Positions 39,172 to 52,429 are shown, counted from the first letter of the stretch. The stretch is 64,000 nucleotides of DNA from Phaeotremella fagi (GCA_001599715.1 BCHU01000001.1:1287634-1351633); one strand, 5' to 3'. A program made the numbers and translations. Notes: a model not told the origin generated them from the letters alone.

Positions 39172-41859
39172 ATGACAGACATACAGACCCAACGACCACC
39201 ATTCCTCCCGGTCAACCTCTACAAACTCCTAACAACCCCAGAACCAACAATAACCTCCACCCTAGCACTCAACCCCAATCAAAAAATCTCAGAAATAGCA
39301 GAACAACTCTACGGCAAACATCACGGACACGCCCATCACACCCTCCACAAAGATGAAGTCAAAGAGAACGACGAGAAATCAAGTGGGATCAGTAGAATCA
39401 TGGAGAAACTTCATTTGAAGAAGGATAAGGATTCTGATAACACTGATGACGGCGGTGATAAGTATACAAAGAACGCTGCGGCTGATCAATGGGATTCTAT
39501 GCGTGTTTTGAGCTCTGAGGAAATTCAGGAGATTAGGAGTTGTGGACGATGGGGGTCGGCTCAACCTAGTGATCTGTTCTTAGACGTCGGTCAAAACTTA
39601 GATGTCATATCTGGATTGAGGCTAATGCACACTCTCAGATATTCGCCCAAACCCTCATCACTCTCGAGGAGAACCCTTTGAATGGACTTGTCTCACCTTC
39701 ATTGATCGGTTCAACGGGTGTTATCCCTCTCACCATCATCTCAGTTATCCCCGATATTATCCAGGTAGGTGTATCGTTTGACAATGATCATCCCACTAAT
39801 ACCATACAGCACCATGCCAATTTGATTGTCAGGGCGGAAACTGAGATCTTCCTCGCTACCAGTAAGTCAACTGCCCTCTAGTCAAAATGTCTTTACGAAA
39901 CGATCATAGATTTCTGGGAAGCATCAGGCGCAGCTCAAACTATTGTCGATGCCTTTAAAGAACTCTCCAGAAGAGTTGTCGAAGCCAAACGACCAAAAGT
40001 AGTCATCAAACTTAGTATGTCTATCCTACAGAAAAACGTTTCTGTCACCCTAACACTGAACAGTGTACGACCGAGGTAACCCGAAACAAATGATTGAACC
40101 TCATCAAGCCGTTGATGAAAAGACTTATACCGGCGATAAAGTTAAATTACCTCATCCCGATGATATACCAGGTTGTGATTTACAAGTGCAAAACTATCAT
40201 TTACCACCTGTTGGAACTTTCCATTCTAAGTATATGGTTGTTGATAGGAAGATCGCTATTTTGAATAGTAACAATATTCAGGACAGAGTGGGTTTTTCCT
40301 TGTGGCGAAGGGTCTGAGCTGATTGTTTGAACCTAGGTCAATGTAGAGATGATGACTCATATTGGTAGGTCATGCTCTGCTTGGAGCCAAAATAAACTAA
40401 CCTAATCTTCAGAGGGCCCAATCGTCCAGTCATTCTACGAAATGGCACTCCTCTCATGGTGGACAACTTTCGCACCTCCGTTACCACTCATCAGCCAACC
40501 ACCAACCTATGCCCCGAACCTCTCCAAGAAAGACTTCAATTTCGGCCACGCCCATCCGTTGATCGGTACCAAAGAAGAGTTAGATTCCAAAGCTTCCAAA
40601 GCTAGAGAAACTCTTGCTGAACATCATGCGCAGGCTGTTGAACCCAATGACGGTCAGGTTATGGAGAAGAAGAAAGAAGTTTGGGATAAAGGGAATGACG
40701 ATGAGGCTGAAAGAGTAGATGACACTTTTGATAGTTCTGATCAAATCAATCAACATTTGAGTAAGTGAAGATTCCTCTACTGGAAAGTTCAACTGATCAA
40801 TCGGATGTAGACACTGGATCGAAAATTGAGGCAACTGATATCGATCCTCCACCAAATGCTGCTGCTTTCAAACCGATCATGCTTTTGACTGAACACGATC
40901 CAGTTCCTATGGCGTTAGCTAACAGATGCCCACGGGGAAGTACGTAGCAGTCCTCGCTGGCTACCAGGAGAATGCTGATTGCATACTGCACATAGTTCCC
41001 GGTCATTCTGACACATTCGTCCCACAAGATCAAGCTTGGTTGGCAGCGTTCAAATTCGCTAAGGAGAAAGTTTTCATGTAAGTTGGCTGTTGGTCTTGAG
41101 TCGATTTGTACTAACATCCAATTCATAGCCAAACCCCTACTTTCAATGCTAAACCCATCGTCGAAGCTGCCCTAGACGCTTGTCGACGTGGTATTCTTGT
41201 CGAAATCTATGCTGATCTAGGATTCAACGATGAGGTGAGTTTTACGTTAAGATCGAGATAGTGTGATGTACTGACATGATTGCAAAGGGTGAACTACTCC
41301 CTTATCAAGGTGGAACTAATGAGATGGTTGCTTCTTACATGTACAAGACTCTTACTGGCGCTGCTAAAGATAAATTGAGGATCTATTGGTATACTGGTAA
41401 AGATCAAAAGACACCTTTGAACGCTAGTCATAAGAGTAGGAATTGTCATGTCAAACTAATGAGTGAGTGGACCATTACCTTAGTTAATCCTTATACTTAT
41501 GAAACGATAGTTGCGGACGGTCACATTGGAATGCAAGGAAATGGTAATCAAGGTAAGTTATCCCATCCAATTCATATCCATGGAGACTGACACCAAGAAT
41601 AGATTCACAATCATGGTATCATTCCCAAGAGATCAACGTCTTACTAGACTCCGAATTAATCTGTAAAGAATGGATGGAAGCGATAGACGCAAATCAAAAT
41701 ACGAGATATTACGGACTTGTTGATCCCAACGATGGAATCTGGAGGGACAAGGAAGGTAAAACTTTACCCGATTGGAAGAAGCCTCCCAAGGGACCTTTGA
41801 AGAGTTTGGTTGGTGTCAAGGGGGCTATTCAGAGAGTTAGGGGAGAAGGTGGATTCTGA
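39172..41859 (+). CDS. Phospholipase D family protein with two HKD motifs
   Basis: Predicted phosphodiesterase or transphosphatidylase acting on phospholipids. Thirteen exons: 39172-39585, 39639-39764, 39810-39861, 39910-40014, 40064-40287, 40337-40364, 40413-40760, 40811-40939, 40996-41077, 41129-41234, 41288-41462, 41511-41552, 41603-41859; 695 residues. Both catalytic motifs are intact: HSKYMVVD (His286, followed by ILNSNN) and HVKLMIAD (His592, followed by GMQGNGNQDSQSW); an intron runs through the second motif. There is no PX, PH or C2 domain, so this is the short fungal PLD type rather than Spo14. The N-terminus has a His-rich patch (KHHGHAHHTLH). The end of exon 1 is ambiguous: a donor at 39604 would give a 35-nt intron and six extra residues. 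Confidence 0.88.
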
Positions 41860-42159
41860 TTTGTTCGTTGATGATTTGATTTGTCTTGCCTCGAATTGTG
41901 ATACCAAGAACTGGGAGATTGATGTATCGATACACGTGGCATTTTATGGACATCAAGTGATCTCCGCTTGATTGTTGATTTTAGATTCTTTGGTAAAATC
42001 TTGACTTCCTTTATTCGATAAAATTTCTTGTCAACGACCAAATTAAGAAGGATTAAAATAATATTGATACATCCCTCAACTCATCTGAACAGCTTACAAG
42101 GAAAGATAATCATTTACTCAAATCATACACCTATGTTGGAATAGATAAACGAACGTATA
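41860..42159. promoter_or_regulatory. Spacer upstream of the RGG/RS-rich gene
   Basis: 300 bp between two plus-strand genes; AT-rich and without ORFs of note. It should hold the phospholipase 3' UTR and the downstream gene's promoter. Confidence 0.4.
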
Positions 42160-45100
42160 ATGGCCCTTCCGAATGATGGACCTCGGGGCAGAGGACGTGG
42201 ACGAGGTGGTGGTATAACGATAGCACCTCGTCAACCTGAAGATCACGATCTGATAAATCGACAGAGTAGGAAGGTCGCGACTCATGGTCCACCTGTAGTT
42301 CGGACTGTCCCCATCAGAGGACGAGGACGAGGACGAGGTGTAGGTCCAGGAATTGGAAGAGGGAGAGGGAGAGGTGGTCCAATATCCAACTCCAATCCTA
42401 GACCAACATATCCAACTGGTCCACGAAATTTACCCCCCAAACCTTCATTCTCAGATTATCCACCTTCGCCTAGACAGGTCTCACCCCGACGAGAACGTTA
42501 TGATCTTGATTATAGACATGAGGATCGCAGAGATTACGATTATGATTATCGTGGACAGGGGTCGTCGTACAGACCTTCTTATCGTGATTATTCACCTAGG
42601 AGGCGATCGCCTTCTCCACAATATTATCGTTCTAGGTAAGTTATACTGGACTAGTTTCGAAAAGATTGATATTGATTTCGTCCAACGAAAGACCTTATAG
42701 TCCTTCGGCACCTTGTTATTCACCGGAATATCGTAGATCACCTTCACCAAGACCTTCTCATATTTCTAGAGACACTTTTAGACCCCAAATTGTCGATTCG
42801 ACTTCCAAATCTTTGGACAAGTCGGATACCCAACCGCTACCGCCCCAAATCGTCGATTATACTACTGAATCTTTGGATAAATCGGATACCCAACCGCTAC
42901 CCAAACCTTCGACTAGTGATGCTATCCCACTCCCTACTACCTCCACTCCTACTCTTGCAACCATCCCCAACCCCATTTCAACTCAAAAACCAAAACTTCC
43001 TGGATGGGTGACAACCGATTCCTACAGACCACCAGTTTCAGCTACACCTACACCGCCACCCAATAATCCAGTAAATCAACCGATTTCAGTGGAAACGACA
43101 AAACCTCATTCTCAGTCTATCAATTCCAACCGCAACACAAGTAACGCTCCCTCCACTTCGACATCGACTTCAGCCGAACCCGAACCAATTCAGAAAATGA
43201 AGTTCAAACCTCTCAAAGCAGGTCCTAGACCAGTTGATCAAATTCGACCGGTGCCCCCACCACCTCCTGCAGCTTCGACATCAACGTCAACGACCATACC
43301 GAAGAAACCAAAAAGTAAAGCTGCAAAACGTCAAGCTGCTGCTGATTTGGAAGAAAATTCTATCAATCGTGATCCAAGTTCCGCACTTTCCATCGAGATG
43401 GGACGTAACGCCGAGAGTAAGATCAAATCCACCCCTATACCTGTTGAGACTGGTCTCATGGATGAGAAGGATGACGCGGGACCATCGGTTTTCTCTTTAT
43501 CGCCCTCTAGAGGAACAAAGAATGAGAAGGGAAAAATGAGGGAGGAAACTCAGATATATCAACCTCCAATAGCGGACGAAATGGTCGATATCAAACCTGA
43601 TATCAGTGCTTTGAACGGTGACCATTCAACGATATCACCACCGATAGACGATCTTTCAAGAGAATCAGGAGCTTTGGCAATAATGTACGTCCTCTTTATC
43701 TCTTTCACGAAACATCTCGGAACAGAGTTAATGGTATACACAGGAAAGCCGATTTACCTGCTGGTTGCTATAGGTCTTCTGGGGATAAGGGTAAGATACG
43801 GAAGGAAATTCAGAAAGAGAAGAAGAAATTGTTGTTATCTCAAGGAAGGAATGTTCAGCATTATTATTGGAGAGATGATGGTTTGGCTATTGATTGGGTT
43901 AAGATACCGGCATCTGACGGTAACGGGGCTGCAGATCAGCCTGTGATTATCGATGATGTTGAGGCTGTGAATGATCCCTTGGTGAATGGAAGACAGTTGG
44001 GTGGTGTGACTGCGAATCATTCAATCCCGAAGGCAGTGGAGACGACGATTTCTCCCGTTGACAGTCGCTCGCCAAGGAAAATAACATCTTCAATACCTGT
44101 ACCACCGACTATTCAAACAACACCCAAAAGAGTAACACTACCCCTCGTAACCCCAAGTCCACATCTGGATCCAGCACTCGACATAGATCCTTCGTCATTC
44201 TTATCAAATCACACTTCATCAACCTCCTCGACTAATATCAACAATCCACCTAAAGTCGAAAGTAGGTTTCTACCTTGGCCCAAAACTTTCGCAACGGTAT
44301 CACTTCGGAACAAGAACAATGCCGATTTCAAAATCTGGAAACAAGCTGCTTGGACTGAAGCTGCTAAATTGGATAGTCACGGGAACGCAACTCGGGAAGT
44401 TGAATTGGATCCTACACCAGATGGAATGACTGTAACTTCCAAACCGATCGACAAGAATCGAACAGTTGAACATAATGGTACACTGGAAAATATTCTTCAC
44501 GACGATAAATTGGAAAACGTGTCTTCATCAAGTAAAGCTTCTACACCACCTAGGACGGATTTCATTCCTTATCCACCGGAGTTTGCGAATACGGGTCAAA
44601 GAGTTGGAGAGATGTTCAAGAAATGGAGACACGATCAGTATTGGGCGGTAGCTGATGCCGAAGGTAAAGGCGTTAGGACGAGGTCTGTTCATATCAAAGA
44701 AACGCCCGAGGGGTTGAGTTTGATCATCAAACCTCTGCCTTTTAAGTCGAAAACGAATTCGGAAAAAGTAAAAAATCATGATGTTGTCGGAGATGATTCT
44801 GGTGTGGTTGAAACTCCGTCAGAAACTGGACATAAGAAGAAGAAAAGAGAAAGAAGGGAGAGTCAGCTTTCGACTTCATCTCAACAACATGAGAATGACA
44901 AGGACAAGTCTAAATCCAAAGCCGACCGCGATGAACACCCAACAACCACACAAGTCGAAACCGACCCTTCGAATATCGTTCCACCCAAGAAAAAGAAATC
45001 CAAAACAGCCTCAATAGAACCAACGAATGAAGGTACATCATCAACCATCGTTAAAACGAAAAAGAAATCTAAACGTTCATCAATCACTGAAGGTCCAGAT

Positions 45101-45304
45101 GAGGTCGTTAACGTTAACGATAAGGAAAGTAGAATAACGGAATTACGGTCGACTATCCGATCGAAGTTGATGGATATCGAACGATGGACGAGGTTGCAGA
45201 AGGAGTATCCTGAACAGGCTAAGATTTGTGAGGAGAGGATTAAGAAGACTGAAGATGAGATTTTCGGGATTGATAAGGAGATTGAGTTGGTTAGAGATGG
45301 ATGA
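42160..45304 (+). CDS. RGG/RS-rich probable RNA-binding protein with a duplicated C-terminal domain
   Basis: Exons: 42160-42635, 42701-43684, 43744-45304; 1,006 residues. The N-terminus has dense RGRGRG runs (residues 9-16, 53-74), then Arg/Tyr/Ser-rich sequence (RRSPSPQYYRSR), typical of RNA-binding or condensate-forming proteins. A Pro/Ser/Thr-rich middle follows. In the C-terminal half two units of about 58 residues repeat (662-720 and 760-817): each starts F-[LI]-P-[WY]-P-x-x-F-A, has a central FK.W...W and ends in TP[DE]G-x7-KP. The last part has Lys-rich patches (KKKKRERRE) and ends in a predicted coiled coil (SRITELRSTIRSKLMDIERW). I do not recognise the repeat as a named domain. Confidence 0.82.
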
Positions 45305-45526
45305 TCTTGGTACTGAGTTGGGTGACAACTGTGTTGAGTCAGTTTTGTGGGGTTCTTGTATTATATGCATACAGTATAGTCCCACTATCATCAGAAACAG
45401 AAAATACGTGTTCACTGGCCCATAGGTAGCAGTAAAATTGCAAAAGCAATATATCATAAATCAACAATGCAAAGACGTCAAACGTAAACTCTACTGCTAA
45501 ACACAGTAACTAAACTATAACCATCA

Positions 45527-48500
45527 TCAAGGTCCACCCGAACCCCTCATCAAATGAGTTTTGAATCTCTCACTAACACTCAAACTCATCGTTCTATTCC
45601 TCTCACCGTCTCTATCCCGTAAAAGCCCCGAACCAGACGAACTAATCCCCAACCCAAATTTCTTATCTCGAACTTCTCGACCTTCCTCCCGTTTCTTCGC
45701 TGCTAACGCCAAACTCCTCTCTAAAGCTATGATACTATCTTCTTCGGAATTGGAACCGTTCTCTTCCTGTTGTTCATGATTGATTCTGGAATTTCTCTTT
45801 GAATCACTCTCAGTTTCGATCATTGTTGATCTTCTTGATCTGGTTGGTGAGACGTCTCCATCATTCTGTGATGCCGTTATAGTAGATACGGCAGTCGTTG
45901 TTTCAGCCCTTGATTTTGATGGTAAAAATGCACTGGTCGACGTTTGATTTGGTGACAATTGTGGGAATCCTTTGACAGTGTTTGAAGAGGTCGTCGAAAC
46001 CTTATGTCGAAGGGATGTACTACGTGAAATGAATCTTTGTGAAGGCGAATTCGACGGGTGAGATGGTTGATATTCTTCTTTGGGTGATTGGTTTGTATTT
46101 ACGTTAGGTGGTGATTGACTGATTGACTGCAAATGGTGATTCAAATCATTTTGACTTTCCAAAGTTGATAACCCATTTAGACGAGGTGTGATTCTGGTTC
46201 TAACGAATCCAGATCCAGATCCAGTCATGGATCTCATTGAATCTCCGCGATCTCGATGACTGATGGAATGATCTCTTGATAATCGATAACTCGGTGATTG
46301 GAAATCACCCATTGAAGTTGAAGGTCGATTGGGAGTTGAGGAATCTACACTCCATCGAGTTCGCATCGACGGAGCATCGACACCGGTAATTGTCGAATTC
46401 GAATATCGAGTCTCAGGTGAAGCAGGAACATATCGTCTATCAGATGAATTACCTCTTACTGAACCAGGTACCCCGTTTGACGTTCTGGAATGACCACCGA
46501 GAAGTCTGGGTAGATCTAAAAGAACTCTGGTTAATTCCCTGACACTCTGATCAGACGATCTTGAAGCCTCCCGAATAGATAAATTCAATTTCCCCAAATC
46601 CTTCTTGACACTGTCAATGTCGTTCAATTCCAAATCAACCGTAAATTGCGTAGACAACTGTAAAGCCGTTCTCAGGGTTGAACTGGCATTCTCAGAAGAT
46701 TTCGTGTGACCTTGTAAACTTTTCAACAGCTCCGAATATTGTAAATCAGTTAAATGAGATAACTTGGTTTCGAGTGATCTGAAAGCTTCGAATAGCAATC
46801 TACCATGATCTGAGGTAGAGACCCCTAATTCCAATGACGATCCAGCCCGACCACCTAACGAAGTATTACTACGCATGTGTCTTGGTTCTGTCGTCATGCC
46901 CCTCTCCAAACCGAATGTGCTCATTCGAGAACTTCGTCCATTAGAAGGACTATCAGGTTGAGGTATCCCTTCATCGATACTATGTCTGAACCTATTTGGT
47001 CCAGGTGCAGTTCGAGATCCAATTTCACCCTGATTTCGATAAGTGTCTCGTATAGATGACATTGAAGTTGCAGGTCGAACATGATCCAAACGGCTGGAAG
47101 AGCGAGGTAAACCAGGTATATCGAATTTATCTCGAACCACGGAACCAGTATCCTTGAAATCACCAAGGACAGATGCTGATCGATCCTCTTCCCACCGTTT
47201 ATTGTGTTGAGTTCTAGATTGTTCAATTCTTCTCAGAACATCCAAAGGATCTTTCTTGTCAGGTGTATAGATTTGAGTTTGACGATCAGGTTGTCCAACG
47301 GCTGAAATAGAATCTGAAGGTGCTAAACCTATTCTTGATGAGTTTGACGATATTTCTCGATCACGATCGGTCAAGTAAACACTTGAACGGGTAGGGATTC
47401 CTTTCGCAGTCAAAGCTGATTCACCACTACCACCCCTGCCTTGATATCGATATCTTTCGGTCGAGGTTTCTAAAACACTTTCTGGTCTTTGTCGATCTCT
47501 TAAATAACTGGATCTGGGTAGAGGGAGACCTCGTTCATCCAACCCATTACTTCTCATACTAGTACGAGGAAGACCAGATATATAGTTTGTCATTTGACGA
47601 TGACCGTAGCCAATATCACCACCTCTTGTACTCATGATACTAACAGGCCTCTCCGAACCCTCAAAATTTGACATTCGAGATCGGGCTGTTGACAACGATG
47701 GCGATGTAACCATCTGATCGTGAGGAGCATCACGAGATAACCGAGATGAGGTCATGTACCGTTGTGAGACAGAGGAGCCAGGGGCATCAACAGGAGAATC
47801 GTAATGTGAAGCTCCGGAGTATCGGTTTGATGATTGTGGATCTTGATCTTGACTTGATGAAACAATCGAAGATGATTTGTTGGGGGACGGGGTAAACTGT
47901 GTAACGTAAGTTTTGTAATCAAATGTGAGACCGAAAGCTTACAGGACTGGATTGTCTAAACTCCATTGGAATCCCTTTCCTTTTCCCACTACCGGAACTC
48001 CCACCGCTCCTATCCCTCACTTCATCAACATAGTGTGGACTTTCATCAATCGTCGGTGAATACACAATACCGTTTCCATTAATTTGCTTCGCAGGTGTCT
48101 GTTCCCCAATCGCGAGATCACTCAACACTCTAGATCGGGATCCAGTCAATGTAACGCTTCTCCTCAGACCATCTGCTGAATTGGGAGAACTCCGTGAATT
48201 TGATCGTCCCAAGTTGCCAGACTCCCTCAAACTGGTTCTGATTGGACTGGGTCCATTTCCATCCGATCCGTTAACACTTCGACGAACAGAACCACTCCTC
48301 TTGACCCTTTCCTCGGCTTCTCGTATTCTTTGATCCAGTAAATCTGCCTCTGACAGTCCCGGATCTAATTCTTCATTCGACACCTCATGCTCCCAATTTC
48401 CACTCACTGATCTTCGTGGTTGAATTCTGAGCTTTGAAGTGTTGAGTGAAGGCATCGAGGGGGAATGATGGTGGGAGGACGCTTGGCCATCGGAGATAGT

Positions 48501-49673
48501 AGGGGATCCAGATTTTGAAGGTGAGATCGATGTCGTTGTAACAGCGTTAGAGATACTGCGCTTCAGTGGTGATGACGACAATCGACTGTGTCCGCTGTTA
48601 CTTCTTCCCATAGCTGGTGCAAAATTGCCGGAATGCCTCTTGGACGGACTGCCGTCAAGCCGTTGACCATCTTGATCTTTCACTGGACTTCCGTACCCTA
48701 CTCCTTCTTGGTCTAATGACCGTGTTCTAGTAATCAGACCGAGGCTCGAGGAAGAAGAGCTAGATCTAGAAATGGACGGTGAAACTCTTGGTCGAACTGT
48801 CGTTGTTCGTTGAGGTGTTGCGTTTTCAGCAGCTAGTGATAGAGACGAATTACGTTGAGGAGGAGCCGGTGAAAGAGAAGAAGAACGTTTAGGAGCGAGA
48901 GGAGGACCCAGCTGGGAGCGTGGTGATGTAAGGTCCTGATGAACCCCTTTTAGCGTGAAGAAAGTTTGGGAATTTGATTCACTTACCTCGGTCTGAGGAT
49001 CAGGTCCCTTGGAGCCAACATCACTCTCTGTTCCAGGAGGACTGGGAAGACCAGAAATCTTATCCACCAAGCTATTCTGTCTCGAAGAAACAAGTGGTAA
49101 TCCAGCAGCGGAAAAATCTCTGGAAGGTGAACGAGGTGGTGGTTTAGGGGCTAAATTCTCTGGAGGAACCAATCTAGCGACATCATCCATACTGATGTCT
49201 CCTAACCCATGGGAGTCTTCTTCAGTCAGATCCAAAACGTTCTCATCTCTTCTCGATTTACTTGATGTCCAATCAGAACGAAAATCAAGTCTAGGACTTC
49301 CTAATCCAACTTTTGCAGTGTTGAATCCAGCAGCTGAAGCAGATCCTGCACTAAGTCTTCCAAGATTGGGTGAATTCAACGGTAATTTCCCATCGTTCAT
49401 TTCATTAGGTGATCCAGTGAATATACCATTACCACTACCAAGATAAATTGCTGAAGTAGGTCTTGATCTTTTGCTGGCATTAGATTGGTATCTGAAATCC
49501 GATGGTTCCGCTAGAGATGATGATTCTGATAGAGACGGTGAATCCGGTGCGAGCTGTTTATTCGATTCACGAATTGGGGAAGCAGCTATCGACCCAGATC
49601 GTAGTTGAGGTCTTGAGGGGTGTCGTGTAGGTTTCGGTGGTGGTGAGAGAGGGATTTTATCTGGGGATGACAT
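45527..49673 (-). CDS. Large Ser/Arg-rich low-complexity protein with a helical segment
   Basis: Exons in transcript order: 48987-49673, 47943-48935, 45527-47896; 1,349 residues. Mostly disordered sequence rich in Ser, Pro, Arg and Asn with many SP and RSxS sites, suggesting heavy phosphorylation. One region (about residues 920-1025: LLFEAFRSLETKLSHLTDLQYSEL ... VRELTRVLLDLPRLL) looks like a folded helical or coiled-coil domain, and a second charged helix lies near the C-terminus (IIALERSLALAAKKREEGREV). The first intron (48936-48986, 51 nt) has a consensus GTAAGT donor but is stop-free and divisible by three, so a continuous reading is also possible. Family not recognised; a cytoskeletal or polarity role would be a guess. 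Confidence 0.75.
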
Positions 49674-50720
49674 TGTTTGAAAGGGGTTTGTTTACCGCAT
49701 GAGAAACGGGATTGAAAGAAGGATTGTTAGGTTAGTCTCCACCTCTACAGCTGCCTGCTGCTGTTTCGGTGATGATGAAATGTCAAGGGATTAGAGGGAC
49801 TATTAATCAAAAAGTCAAAGTATGAAATGAATGGATGAAATGAATGAAAGTTGTTGACTGAATTGAATGTCTGTAGTACTGACTGCTTTTGTGTTTACTG
49901 TACCTGTATACCCACCGAACGCGCCGATTGGACGTGGCTAAGAGGCAACTCAAGATCAAGGACTAGGACTGGTGCATCTTGCATCTATCATATATCATCT
50001 ACTTGCAAAGTAATTGAGCTTTATGTTCCCCATCACCTGCTGAGATATGTAAGCTTAGGTAGGCATAACATATAAAATCTCCCGAAAACAAAGGTGGGAA
50101 GGAAGTGACAACAATAATATATAGTCACCCCCACCTGAAACGATGTTCAGATGCGATTGTCATCGTTCATAGCTTTGTTCTCACACCCTTCCGTAAGTGC
50201 TGAATGCGTTGCTTGGAGAGAGATCCAAAGTGAAGCAATCGACGATGGATGACACTAGCTTTGGTATCGTATCCTTTGGTATTACATACCCAAGATGTAA
50301 CCCTTTTCGGTCTAATTTCACTTATGCCTTTACGTCTAAAGTCCTTATCAAACTGTAGAACCGTATGACCGTGTTCATGAGACTGCTGGTATGATCATAA
50401 TATGTGAATAGGAGATGTCATGCATGCATAAGAATAGGAGTACAATTACAATTCGTACAGCACCCTTACAAGTCGGTAACTGTAACTCTGTTACGCGTGG
50501 AGAACTTAGCTCAAAGAGATCAGAGGTCAGAGCAATAAAAATACTCAATCATCTATCTCTATTCACTTTCGTTTCATTCATGCTTCACATTCATATCTAA
50601 AAGTTTCACATACTCCTCTCATAGCATAGCATTACCTAAAGTACAGTTACAGATTCTTTTCACTTAAATATCAATCACAAATATTCCCAGCGCTTACCTT
50701 TAATCATTTCCCTCATCACC
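49674..50720. promoter_or_regulatory. Large divergent intergenic region upstream of STE7
   Basis: 1,047 bp, the longest gene-free stretch in the window, between divergent genes. No conserved ORF. It contains two ACAAAG cores (50088-50093 plus; 50173-50178 on the minus strand), the core recognised by HMG-box mating regulators in basidiomycetes, and a repeated CTTTGGTAT (near 50260 and 50275). A long T/C-rich leader (CACTTTCGTTTCATTCATGC) precedes the STE7 start. Regulatory meaning is not shown. Confidence 0.45.
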
Positions 50721-52429
50721 ATGTCAGATTCACCCCTCTCATCAACAAAATCAACCTCAACTTCAAAGTCTATACCATCCCTTTCCAACTCTTCAACAAC
50801 ATCCTCAAAATCTTCATCCCTCTTAACAGTCAAATCATCAGTATCCAAGAAAAAACCACCAGGACTGGATATCTCGAAATCAATCCCCAAAGCAACAAGA
50901 ATCGCACCTTCAATAGGTAGCAGTGGAAGTGCTGGTAGTGGAACAAAGGAAGTTTTCGCAAGATCATTCACCTCAGAAGCAGATTTACTTAGAGAAGAAA
51001 TAAATAAACTTCAACTGTCTTCTGGATCTTCATTCTCTGGTTCTGGTTCACCTGTCTCCTCACAACCACAAACGCCAGTTACGTTATCTCAATCCGATTC
51101 ATCATCTTCAACTAGTTTACGCAAAAAATCAACAGGTGGAATCAGTACTGGCGGTAAATCCAGTAAAAAGAAGGATAAGGATGGTGATGATCTTGTTAAA
51201 GATGAGGATTTGGAAATTTTGAATGATATCGGTGCTGGTAATGGTGGAACCGTAACCAAGGTTTGGAATAAGAAGAGAAATACGATCATGGCGAGAAAGG
51301 TAGGTTCGACAACTTGGATTTCACATCTTACTGATTTATCATCTACCAGCTCATTCTCGTTGATGCCAAACCATCTGTGAGAAAACAAATTCTTAGAGAG
51401 CTGCAGATTATGAACGATTGTTCGTCGGATTACATTGTTGGATACTATGGTTGTTTCCCTGTCGATGTTCATGTGGGCATCGCAATGGAATTAATGGATG
51501 CAGGGTAAGCTACTGCAACAACAACGTCCACCATAGCTGACGCCGAATAGCTCGTTAGATCATATCTACCGTCAAAACGGAGCAATAGCAATTGCTGTTG
51601 TTGGAAAGGTAGCTGAAGCTGTGTTGAAAGGTTTGATGTACCTTTACGACGTTCATCGTATCATTCATAGAGGTCAGTTGGGGTTGTTCTCTGCGAATTC
51701 AATCAATCACTAACAGCACCACAGACATCAAGCCATCTAATATCCTTGCCAATACCGCTGGTCAAATCAAGATCTGCGATTTTGGCGTCTCGGGTGAATT
51801 GATCAATTCGATTGCCAACACTTTCGTAGGAACCAGTACATATATGAGTGTGAGTGAGAGTTAGATATATGGTGACTCTTGAGAAACAAGCTGATTATCA
51901 CTCGTAGCCTGAACGTATTCAAGGTGCTCCATATACAATAAAATCCGACGTGTGGTCTTTAGGAATCTCACTAATCGAGTTGGCCCTAGGAAGATTCCCA
52001 TTCTCAGATTCACCAGATTCATCCTCAGAACCCGAACAATCAGATTCAGAGAACGAATCAGAGCCCGGAACCCCTCAAACCTCAACTTTCGATCCAGACG
52101 CAACACTGCCTCTATCGACTCAACGACCCAAGATCGAATCCACCCCCTCTGCAATCAAAACCCATGCAAAGAAAGACAAAAGAAAATCTAAAGGTGTCAG
52201 TTTGAGTGGTGGTGGGATGACCATGTCGATTCTGGATCTGTTGCAACACATCGTTAACGAACCTGCGCCTAGATTGATTAGTGGGAAGAAGAAGTTCCCG
52301 GAGGACGCTGTTTTGTTCGTTCAAGGTTGTTTGGATAAGGAACCTTCATCTAGGAAAAGTCCTCAGGAGCTTTTGGTAGGTTGGGATATGCTTTTGAAAC
52401 GGATGGCTTTTGGAACTGATATGACATAG
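50721..52429 (+). CDS. STE7: MAP kinase kinase of the Ste7/Fuz7 (pheromone) type
   Basis: Dual-specificity kinase of the mating/filamentation MAPK cascade. Exons: 50721-51299, 51350-51504, 51551-51672, 51725-51849, 51908-52429; 500 residues. The N-terminal ~175 residues are Ser-rich with a basic docking-like patch ([10 protein letters not shown]). Kinase landmarks: IGAGNGGTV (glycine loop), MARK (VAIK-type lysine), HRDIKPSN, DFGVSG, and the activation segment [18 protein letters not shown] with the MAPKK S-x3-T pair. The STYMSPER form, rather than FYMAPER, separates it from Mkk1/2. After GRFPF there is an acidic Ser/Pro-rich insert of about 60 residues in the C-lobe, where MAPKKs commonly carry a Pro-rich insert. 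Confidence 0.88.

Noticed and set aside
45304..45527. The convergent genes before and after this gap as one transcription unit
   Set aside because: They are on opposite strands with separate stop codons; only 3' UTR overlap is likely.
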